This document shows positions 6,221-11,784 of a stretch of 11,784 nt of DNA, in pieces. Within the stretch, counting starts at the first letter, position 1. The number at the start of each line of letters is the position of its first letter. Both the position numbers and the translations under genes were made by a program. Source of the DNA: Caulobacter sp. (GTDB taxonomy: Bacteria > Pseudomonadota > Alphaproteobacteria > Caulobacterales > Caulobacteraceae); assembly GCA_014378155.1 (NCBI GenBank), contig JACMOF010000412.1, forward strand, positions 1 through 11,784. Direction: 5' to 3'. Under the pieces are notes generated by a model. The model made no database searches. It saw nothing but the letters and a program-made list of their open reading frames with translations, and was not told the DNA's origin.

Positions 6221-7621
6221 CTAGAGGTCAAACAAGCCCTTCAGGTACGGATTGAGCATCCGCATCTCGGGGTCCAGCGCGGCGCGCAGCTTCAGGAAAT
6301 CCTTCCAGCGGGGATACAGTCCGGCCAATTGATCGCCCGACACGCTGTGCAACTTTCCCCAATGCGGCCGTCCACCGTAGCGACGGAAGATCGGCTCGAT
6401 CAGGGTGTAGAGGAAGGCGAATTCGTCCTTGTAGTAGGCGTGGACTGCGATTGAGCCTCGGGCCTCGCCCTGAAAGGGCGACAGCCAGGCGTCATCGGGG
6501 GCGATCCGCCGCGCCTCGATCGGGAAGAAGACGTCGGGCCGATGTTTCTCGATCGTCGCCACCACCTCAGCCAGAGCCTTGATTTGAACCTCGGCCGGCA
6601 GGTGGAACTCCATCTCGTTGAAGCGCACGGGGCGATCGGTCGACAGCAGCTTCCAACCCTCGTCGATCGCCGCCTCCGGCTTGACGCCCGCCAGCAGCGC
6701 GCGGGCGGCGGCCTTGCGCAACGGGGTGGAGAAGCCAAGCAGATTACGCAGGCCCTTGAGGGCGTCAAGAAAGGCGGTGTCCTGGTCGGGTCCCCGCGCC
6801 AGGGCGGGTTTGTCCGTCTCGTCATGGCTGATATTGGCGGCCAGCCCCGTGAAGGGCACGGCGTAGAACTCGAAGTTGCGGTGCGTGGCCCAGCGTTCCT
6901 CGGCCTTGGCCAGGGCCTCCTCCAACGGCTCCAGCCAGACATGGCGCTCGATGCGGCGGTTGGCGATAGTCCGGATGCGCGCCTGGGTGATCACGCCCAG
7001 GCAGCCGAGCGAGACCTTGGCGGCTTGGAAGACCTCGGGGCGATGGGTCGCGTCGCAATCGATCACCTTGCCGTTCGGCGTGATGAGCCGCAGGGCCGTG
7101 ACGTCACCGTGCAGGGCCTTCAGGCGCATCCCCGTGCCATGGGTGCCGGTGGCCAGGGCGCCGGCCAGGGACTGCTTGTTGATGTCGGGCAGGTTGGCCA
7201 TCGCCCGACCGTTCTTGGCCAAAGCCGAGCCCAGGGCGCCCAGGCGCGTGCCGGCCGCGACGATCGCCTCGTCGCCCTCCCAGGCCAGGATCCCCGACAG
7301 GGCGTCCAGCGACAGCAGTGTCCCGTCCGTCGGGGCCAAGGCGCTAAAGGAATGACCCGCCCCCACCGGCCGGATTGGCGCCGTGGCGGTCTTCAGGGCC
7401 GCAGCGACCTCGGCCTCGCTCTGGGGCGCGACGCGGGCCGACGGATAGGCGTGCTGCACGCCTGACCAATTGCGCCAGAGCAGGCGGCCTTGGGCGTCAG
7501 TGGTGGCCGGAGCGGCCGGCTCAGGTTTTTCGTGGGTGGCGACCGCGTGGCCGCCGCCGACCACCGCCGCGCCCAGGCCAAAACCCCCGGCCAGCAGCGC
7601 CCCCCGTCTTGATACCTTCAT
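6221..7621 (-). CDS. Tat-exported FAD-dependent oxidoreductase, D-arabinono-1,4-lactone oxidase / alditol oxidase-like
   Basis: A 466-residue flavoprotein of the vanillyl-alcohol-oxidase fold, closest to the sugar-lactone and alditol oxidases. It begins with a twin-arginine signal (SRRGALLAGGFGLGAAVV, residues 4-21), so the folded protein should act in the periplasm. The PCMH FAD domain spans about 50-220: RPVGAGHSF (84-92), with His90 in the position that carries covalent FAD in alditol oxidase, LPDINKQSLAGALATGTHGTG, and VSLGCLGVITQARI. The C-terminal ALO domain ends with HWGK (420-423) and DPEMRMLNPYLKGLF, typical of the family. The substrate (sugar lactone, alditol or other) cannot be called. 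AGGGGG precedes the ATG at 7621. It lies downstream of folD and a cytochrome c gene on the same strand, separated by a palindromic repeat, and may accept that cytochrome as electron partner (inference). Confidence 0.9.
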   Translation of the reverse strand: MKVSRRGALLAGGFGLGAAVVGGGHAVATHEKPEPAAPATTDAQGRLLWRNWSGVQHAYPSARVAPQSEAEVAAALKTATAPIRPVGAGHSFSALAPTDGTLLSLDALSGILAWEGDEAIVAAGTRLGALGSALAKNGRAMANLPDINKQSLAGALATGTHGTGMRLKALHGDVTALRLITPNGKVIDCDATHRPEVFQAAKVSLGCLGVITQARIRTIANRRIERHVWLEPLEEALAKAEERWATHRNFEFYAVPFTGLAANISHDETDKPALARGPDQDTAFLDALKGLRNLLGFSTPLRKAAARALLAGVKPEAAIDEGWKLLSTDRPVRFNEMEFHLPAEVQIKALAEVVATIEKHRPDVFFPIEARRIAPDDAWLSPFQGEARGSIAVHAYYKDEFAFLYTLIEPIFRRYGGRPHWGKLHSVSGDQLAGLYPRWKDFLKLRAALDPEMRMLNPYLKGLFDL

Positions 7622-7633
7622 GTCGCCCGCCCC

Positions 7634-7742
7634 CTAAAGCATTTCCCGACCTGACTGCGTCAGGCCGTGAGCTCTAATCTTCTGTTTTGACGCATTTTTC
7701 TTCACGCGAAGCGGAACCACTTCGCTCGAAAAAATGCTCTAG
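7634..7742. repeat. Composite palindromic intergenic repeat (~109 bp)
   Basis: The outer ends are near-perfect inverted repeats, CTAAAGCATTT (7634-7644) and AAATGCTCTAG (7732-7742). Inside are a 6-bp hairpin, CCTGAC-TGC-GTCAGG (7650-7664), and a long imperfect palindrome (7692-7737) with GCATTTTT/AAAAATGC ends and a GCGAAG (7706-7711) / CTTCGC (7720-7725) core. The GAGCATTTTTT...GCGAAG...AAAAATGC pattern is familiar from dispersed palindromic repeats of Caulobacterales and Rhizobiales. It fills almost all the space between the flavoenzyme and cytochrome c genes, and its right end forms the cytochrome stop codon. It encodes no protein; a miniature mobile origin is inferred, not shown. Confidence 0.8.
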
Positions 7743-8095
7743 CGCGCGGAGTCTTCGCGCCCCGCCATGAAGCGTATGAGAGCGTTGAAATCATTCGCGT
7801 TGCAAGCCGCGCATTGTCCTCCGGCCGGCATCGCCTGGAAACCCTGGACGGCATGATCCAGCAGCACGGCCTGTCCCTGCTTCCACCGCGGATCCCAGGC
7901 CTTGCGATCATGAACCAGCGGCGCGCCCGTACCCGGCACGGCGTGGCAGGTCTTGCAGGACTGCTCATAGAGACCCGCCAAGCGCGGATCAGTCGGCCTC
8001 AGGCGTAACGTCTGTTCGGCGGTGGGCGCTTGCGGGGTCGGCCCGGAACAGGCGGCTAGGTTCGCAGCCAGGACCAGAACGACCGCGAGCCGCAC
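7739..8095 (-). CDS. Small c5-type cytochrome c lipoprotein
   Basis: A 118-residue monohaem cytochrome c. The N-terminus is a lipoprotein signal, MRLAVVLVLAANLAAC, with lipobox Cys16 and Ser17 after it, so the mature protein of about 100 residues should be anchored in the periplasm, probably in the outer membrane. Haem attachment is CKTCH (47-51). Met89 in FQAMPAGG is the likely sixth ligand. CAAC at 95-98, followed by NANDFNALIRFM, matches the disulphide CxxC near the C-terminus of cytochrome c5 proteins. The start is GTG 8095, whose G is the last base of the folD TAG (TAGTG), so translation is probably coupled to folD. The TAG stop is formed by the edge of a palindromic repeat. No oxidase or reductase complex genes are nearby; the adjacent flavoenzyme is a possible electron donor. 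Confidence 0.88.
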   Translation of the reverse strand: MRLAVVLVLAANLAACSGPTPQAPTAEQTLRLRPTDPRLAGLYEQSCKTCHAVPGTGAPLVHDRKAWDPRWKQGQAVLLDHAVQGFQAMPAGGQCAACNANDFNALIRFMAGREDSAR

Positions 8096-8991
8096 TATTC
8101 CGCGATCCCATTGATCCGCTTGGCCGCGCTGACGGTGTTGGCCAGCAGCATGGCGATGGTCATCGGTCCCACCCCGCCCGGCACCGGGGTGATGGCGCCG
8201 GCCACGCCCTTGGCTTCCTCGAAGGCCACGTCGCCCACCAGCCGGGTTTTGCCGGCGGCTGCGGCGACAGGGTCGCGCGACGGGAAGCGGCTGATCCCGA
8301 CATCGATCACCGTGGCCCCGGGCTTGATCCAGTCACCTCGGACCATCTCGGCCCGGCCCACGGCTGCGACCAGAATGTCGGCCTCGCGGCAGATGGTCGG
8401 CAGATCCAGAGAGCGCGAGTGGGCGATGGTCACCGTGCAGTCGGCCGCTAGCAGCAGTTGAGCCATCGGCTTGCCCATCAGGTTGGAGCGGCCGATCACC
8501 ACCGCCCGCTGGCCAGTCAAGTCGCCTAGCACGTCCTTGAGCAGCGCCATGCAGCCGGCCGGGGTGCAGGAGGTCAAGGCTGGCAGGCCACTCGCCAGGC
8601 GCCCAGCATTGGTGACGGTTAGGCCGTCGACGTCCTTGTCGGGAGAGATCGCCGCGACGATCGTGGCCTGGCTCAGATGGTCCGGCACCGGGAACTGCAC
8701 CAGAACGCCGTGGATCGCCGGGTCGTCATTCAGGCGCTCGACCAGCGACAGTAGCTCGCTCTGACTGGTGTCGGCCGGCAGGCGGTGGGTTTCGGAATGC
8801 ATGCCAGCGGCCAGGGTCTGTTCGCCCTTGCTGCGCACATAGACCTGGCTGGCGGGATCCTCGCCGACCAGCACCACGGCCAAGCCAGGGGTCAATCCGT
8901 GCTCGGCCTTCAGCACGGCGACCTCGGCCGCGATCGTCTCGCGCAGCTTCGCCGCGAAGGCCTTGCCGTCGATGATTTTGGCTTGCGACAT
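8095..8991 (-). CDS. folD: Bifunctional methylenetetrahydrofolate dehydrogenase / methenyltetrahydrofolate cyclohydrolase
   Basis: Interconverts 5,10-methylene-, 5,10-methenyl- and 10-formyl-tetrahydrofolate in the cytosol, with NADP, supplying one-carbon units for purines and formyl-methionine. The 298-residue length is normal. Visible motifs: SQVYVRSKG with Tyr51 and catalytic Lys55, [13 protein letters not shown] with Gln99, SPDKDVDGL with Asp122, the dinucleotide-binding [19 protein letters not shown] (163-181), and the C-terminal [15 protein letters not shown]. Two signatures deviate slightly: VQFPVP for the usual VQLPLP, and TSCTP (140-144) for PCTP. The ATG at 8991 has GGGAG (plus-strand 8998-9002) six bases upstream. 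It is the first gene of a minus-strand unit with the cytochrome c gene and perhaps the flavoenzyme, and it is divergent from crtY. Confidence 0.97.
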   Translation of the reverse strand: MSQAKIIDGKAFAAKLRETIAAEVAVLKAEHGLTPGLAVVLVGEDPASQVYVRSKGEQTLAAGMHSETHRLPADTSQSELLSLVERLNDDPAIHGVLVQFPVPDHLSQATIVAAISPDKDVDGLTVTNAGRLASGLPALTSCTPAGCMALLKDVLGDLTGQRAVVIGRSNLMGKPMAQLLLAADCTVTIAHSRSLDLPTICREADILVAAVGRAEMVRGDWIKPGATVIDVGISRFPSRDPVAAAAGKTRLVGDVAFEEAKGVAGAITPVPGGVGPMTIAMLLANTVSAAKRINGIAE

Positions 8992-9067
8992 CGCTGTCTC
9001 CCGTTTGGCCGTCCCTAGCCTCTCGTCCGACCTGGCGCAATATGCGCGAACCGTCGCAGGAAGTCGC

Positions 9068-9094
9068 TTGCCCGTCCGCCAATCATGCTAGAGC
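9068..9094 (+). promoter_or_regulatory. Candidate housekeeping promoter of the crtY-crtI operon
   Basis: TTGCCCG (9068-9074), a 12-base spacer, and GCTAGAGC (9087-9094) closely fit the Caulobacter housekeeping consensus TTGaCgS-N10-14-GCTANAWC, with one mismatch in the -10 element and two in the -35. Initiation about 6-8 bases downstream falls at roughly 9100-9102, on the crtY ATG at 9101, so the transcript would be leaderless. This agrees with the lack of a Shine-Dalgarno sequence before crtY. Confidence 0.6.
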
Positions 9095-9100
9095 CCAGCC

Positions 9101-10288
9101 ATGGAGTCCGCGTCCGCTTCGCAGCGCGCCGACGTCGTCCTGGTGGGCGGCGGCTTGGCCAACAGCCTGATCGCCCTGCGGCTGAAAAGCCTGCGGCCCA
9201 GGCTACGCGTAGTGATGCTGGAGCAAGGCCAGACGATCGGCGGCGAGCACACCTGGTGCCACTTCGCCACAGACGTCGACGCCGCGATCGCCGGTTGGCT
9301 GCGGCCGCTGATCGTCCATCGCTGGTCGGGCTATGAGGTGCGGTTTCCTGACCATCGGCGTGACCTGACGACCCCCTACCTGGCCATCACCTCGCAGCGT
9401 CTGCACCAGGTGGTCACCGCCGCGATGGACGGCGACGCCTGGCTGGGCGCGACGGTGACCGACGTCAACGCCCATCAGGTGACCCTGGCCGACGGCCGGA
9501 GGATCGCCGCCACCGCGGTGATCGACGGCAGAGGCCCGCGCAAGAGCCGCAGTTTGGCCCTGGGCTTCCAGAAGTTCGTCGGACAAGGGGTGCTGCTCAC
9601 CAAGCCCCACGGACTGACCCGGCCCATCATCATGGACGCCACCGTTTCGCAGGAGGACGGCTACCGCTTCGTCTATGTCCTGCCGCTGGACGAAACGCGC
9701 CTGCTGATCGAGGACACCCGCTACAGCGACGGCCCGGCTCTGGATCGCGCCTCCCTGCGCCGCGCCATCGGGACCTACGCCAAGAGCCAGGGCTGGACGA
9801 TCGCCAAGGTCGAGCGCGAGGAGGACGGCGTCCTCCCGATCGCCCTGGGGGGAAATATCGACGCCTATTGGAAGGAAGCCCGCTCGCAGGTGGCGGAGGT
9901 GGGCCTGCGCGCAGCCCTCTTCCAGCCGACCACCGGCTACTCCCTGCCCGACGCCGCGCGCATGGCCGACGCCATCGCCGGCTTGCCGCGCATCACCAGC
10001 GCGACGGTGCGCGATTGCGTCGAGACCCAGTCTAAAACGACCTGGCGGCGGCGGCGCTTCCTGCGGCTTCTGAACCGCATGTTGTTCAGGGCCTGCGCGC
10101 CCGAGGAACGCTACAAGGTGCTGGAGCGGTTCTATCGCCTGGCGCCGGACCTAATCCAACGCTTCTATGCCGCCCGCCTGACCCGCTGGGACAAGGCGCG
10201 GATCCTGATCGGCAAGCCGCCCGTGCCGATCTCGGCGGCCATCAAGTGCATCGGCGAGAATTCCGTGTTTGGAGGACAAGACGCATGA
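9101..10288 (+). CDS. crtY: Lycopene beta-cyclase
   Basis: Cyclises the ends of lycopene to beta-ionone rings, giving beta-carotene, at the cytoplasmic membrane. The 395-residue protein is a typical bacterial CrtY: a Rossmann nucleotide-binding start ADVVLVGGGLANSLIALRL (10-28), HTWCHF (50-55), VIDGRGP (140-146), MDATVSQEDGYRFVYVLPL (178-196), LLIEDTRY with Glu204 in the place of the catalytic acid of Pantoea CrtY, EEDGVLPIALGG (240-251), FQPTTGYSLPDAA (274-286), and the C-terminal FYRLAPDLIQRFYAARLT and ILIGKPPVP. ATG 9101 is chosen because the glycine-rich fold begins about ten residues later and the promoter sits just before it. The stop overlaps the crtI start as ATGA, indicating an operon. 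Three-ring or capsorubin-type alternatives are not supported. Confidence 0.96.
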   Translation: MESASASQRADVVLVGGGLANSLIALRLKSLRPRLRVVMLEQGQTIGGEHTWCHFATDVDAAIAGWLRPLIVHRWSGYEVRFPDHRRDLTTPYLAITSQRLHQVVTAAMDGDAWLGATVTDVNAHQVTLADGRRIAATAVIDGRGPRKSRSLALGFQKFVGQGVLLTKPHGLTRPIIMDATVSQEDGYRFVYVLPLDETRLLIEDTRYSDGPALDRASLRRAIGTYAKSQGWTIAKVEREEDGVLPIALGGNIDAYWKEARSQVAEVGLRAALFQPTTGYSLPDAARMADAIAGLPRITSATVRDCVETQSKTTWRRRRFLRLLNRMLFRACAPEERYKVLERFYRLAPDLIQRFYAARLTRWDKARILIGKPPVPISAAIKCIGENSVFGGQDA

Positions 10289-11784
10289 CCACCACGACCC
10301 TGTCACCCGCCGGAAAGCCCAAGGCGGCCGTCATCGGCTCTGGCTTTGGCGGCCTAGCCCTGGCGATCCGGCTGCAGTCGTCGGGCTTCGACGTCACCGT
10401 CCTCGAGGGCCGCGACAAGGCTGGCGGCCGCGCCTATGTGTGGGAGGACGAGGGTTTCATCTTCGACGCCGGGCCCACCGTCATCACCGATCCCGATTGC
10501 CTGAAAGAGCTGTTCACGCTCAGCGGTCGCCGGATCGAGGACTATGTCGAGCTGATGCCGGTCAACCCGTTCTACCGGCTGTGCTGGGAAGACGGCGACG
10601 TCTTCGACTACGCTAATGACCAGGCGGAGCTGGACCGCCAGATCGGCGCTCGCAATCCCGATGACGTCGCCGGCTACCGCCGCTTCCTGGCCTATTCAGA
10701 GGAGCTCTATCAAAAGGGCTATGTCGAGCTGGGCGCGGTGCCGTTCCTCGACATCAATAGCATGATCAGCTCGGCGCCGGCCTTGATGAAGCTGCAGGCC
10801 TGGCGGAGCGTCTATGGCAAGGTCTCGTCTTTCGTGAAGGACGAACACGTGCGTCAGGCGCTGTCGTTCCACAGCCTGCTGGTCGGCGGCAGCCCCTTCG
10901 CGACCTCGTCGATCTACGCCCTGATCCACGCGCTGGAGCGACGCGGCGGCGTTTGGTTTCCGCGCGGCGGCACGGGCACCCTGATCCGGGGCTTGGTCAA
11001 GCTGCTGGAGGACCTTGGCGGGACGATCAAGCTGTCCTCCCCTGTCCAGAAGATCACCACCGAGGCGGGCCGCGTCACCGGCCTGACGCACCACGACGGC
11101 GCCTTCGAGGCCTTCGACACCGTGGCGTCCAACGCCGATGTCATGCACACCTATCGCGACCTGCTGAAGGACGATCCGCGCGGCCAGAAGAGCGCCAAGG
11201 CCTTGGCGCGCAAGCGCTGGAGCCCCTCGCTGTTCGTGGTCTATTTCGGGCTCAAGGCCGAGCATCCGGAGATTCGCCACCACACCATCTGCTTTGGGCC
11301 GCGCTATCGCGAGCTGATCGGCGAGATCTTCAACAAGGATTCTTTGGCCGACGATGTCTCGCTCTATCTGCACTCGCCCTGCGCCACCGATCCGGGCATG
11401 GCCCCCGAGGGCTGCACCAGCTTCTACGCCCTGTCGCCGGTGCCGCACATGGGCACGGCCGACATCGACTGGTCGGTGGAAGGTCCGCGCTATCGCGACA
11501 AGATCCTGAAATATCTCGAAGAGCGCTACGTGCCCAACCTGGCGCGCGACCTGGTCACCTGCCGGATCTTCACGCCGGACGATTTCGTCAGTGAGCTGAA
11601 CGCCTGGCAGGGCTCGGCCTTCTCGCTGGAGCCGATCCTGACCCAGAGCGCCTTCTTCCGCACCCACAACCGCGACGACGTGATCCCCAACCTCTATTTC
11701 GTCGGGGCCGGCACTCATCCAGGCGCGGGCATCCCAGGTGTGGTCGGCTCGGCCAAGGCGACGGCGGGCCTGATGATCGACGAC
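10285..11784 (+). CDS. crtI: Phytoene desaturase (lycopene-forming), 3'-partial
   Basis: Performs the sequential FAD-dependent desaturations of phytoene to lycopene, the substrate of the adjacent CrtY. Exactly 500 codons are in the window with no stop. Motifs: FAD-binding AAVIGSGFGGLALAIRLQ (14-31), GGRAYVWEDEGFIFDAGPTV (47-66), SFHSLLVGGSPFATSSIYAL, WFPRGGTGTLIRGLVKLLED, and the C-terminal signature LYFVGAGTHPGAGIPGVVGS (470-489) followed by AKATAGLM. CrtI proteins end shortly after this last motif, so only a few residues should be missing. GGAGGA at 10271-10276 lies eight bases before ATG 10285, and ATGA overlap with crtY implies coupled translation. Desaturases giving neurosporene (CrtN/CrtD types) are less likely next to crtY. 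Later pathway genes (crtB, crtE, hydroxylase or ketolase) may lie beyond the right edge. Confidence 0.96.
   Translation, partial: MTTTTLSPAGKPKAAVIGSGFGGLALAIRLQSSGFDVTVLEGRDKAGGRAYVWEDEGFIFDAGPTVITDPDCLKELFTLSGRRIEDYVELMPVNPFYRLCWEDGDVFDYANDQAELDRQIGARNPDDVAGYRRFLAYSEELYQKGYVELGAVPFLDINSMISSAPALMKLQAWRSVYGKVSSFVKDEHVRQALSFHSLLVGGSPFATSSIYALIHALERRGGVWFPRGGTGTLIRGLVKLLEDLGGTIKLSSPVQKITTEAGRVTGLTHHDGAFEAFDTVASNADVMHTYRDLLKDDPRGQKSAKALARKRWSPSLFVVYFGLKAEHPEIRHHTICFGPRYRELIGEIFNKDSLADDVSLYLHSPCATDPGMAPEGCTSFYALSPVPHMGTADIDWSVEGPRYRDKILKYLEERYVPNLARDLVTCRIFTPDDFVSELNAWQGSAFSLEPILTQSAFFRTHNRDDVIPNLYFVGAGTHPGAGIPGVVGSAKATAGLMIDD

Noticed and set aside
6542..7465. A 307-codon plus-strand frame opposite the flavoenzyme gene
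   Set aside because: It is antisense to a protein with a Tat signal, FAD domain and ALO domain; the translation is Gly/Gln/Arg-rich with no family resemblance.
9085..9336. ATG at 9085 as an alternative start upstream of crtY
   Set aside because: It is in a different frame from crtY, lies within the predicted -10 region, and encodes an Arg/Pro-rich shadow peptide.
10696..11718. A 340-codon open frame on the minus strand opposite crtI
   Set aside because: It is antisense to a clear phytoene desaturase. Its translation is low-complexity Gln/Arg/Ala/Gly/Val-rich with no domain, as expected for a shadow frame in high-G+C DNA.
1..11784. Defence system, prophage, CRISPR array, insertion sequence or RNA gene
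   Set aside because: All substantial frames are accounted for by metabolic, repair, signalling or carotenoid genes. No repeat-spacer pattern, transposase, integrase or tRNA/rRNA signature was seen by eye; covariance-model searches could not be run.

Overview
The window reads as ordinary, gene-dense chromosome of a high-G+C alphaproteobacterium, most likely a Caulobacter relative (Caulobacteraceae). Support: a DUF2336 protein, a stand-alone HPt protein, a beta-carotene-type crtY-crtI operon, sites close to the Caulobacter housekeeping promoter (TTGaCgS / GCTANAWC), start codons with little or no leader, and a palindromic repeat of the GAGCATTTTTT...AAAAATGC kind found in Caulobacterales and Rhizobiales. 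The genus rests on pattern recognition, not on a database match.

Layout from left to right. The 3'-truncated folK (minus strand, 1-445) is divergent from a two-gene overlapping unit on the plus strand: a LabA/NYN-type putative nuclease and a family 5 (UDGb-like) Fe-S uracil-DNA glycosylase. A 10-bp-stem REP-like hairpin separates that unit from the convergent glycerol kinase gene glpK. Divergent from glpK, three plus-strand genes follow: a DUF2336 HEAT-like protein with a TTG start, NAD kinase, and a small HPt phosphotransfer protein ending at a strong intrinsic terminator (6068-6102). A minus-strand block comes next, read right to left as folD, a small c5-type cytochrome c lipoprotein overlapping folD by one base, a ~110-bp palindromic repeat that supplies the cytochrome stop codon, and a Tat-exported FAD-dependent sugar-lactone/alditol oxidase-like protein. 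Divergent from folD, a good promoter precedes crtY (lycopene beta-cyclase), which overlaps crtI (phytoene desaturase) by ATGA. crtI runs off the right edge, apparently only a few codons short of its end.

How the genes may work together: crtI and crtY take phytoene through lycopene to beta-carotene. folK and folD belong to folate biosynthesis and one-carbon metabolism but are not adjacent. The flavoenzyme and the cytochrome may form a periplasmic dehydrogenase/electron-acceptor pair (inference). The NYN protein and the glycosylase are probably co-translated. No RNA gene, CRISPR array, insertion sequence, prophage or recognisable defence system was seen, and no stretch over 300 bases lacks a gene. 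I did not find a convincing undescribed multi-gene system. The most checkable oddities are the leaderless-looking starts of crtY and nadK, a palindrome overlapping the nadK -35 box, the repeat forming the cytochrome stop codon, and the flavoenzyme/cytochrome pairing.
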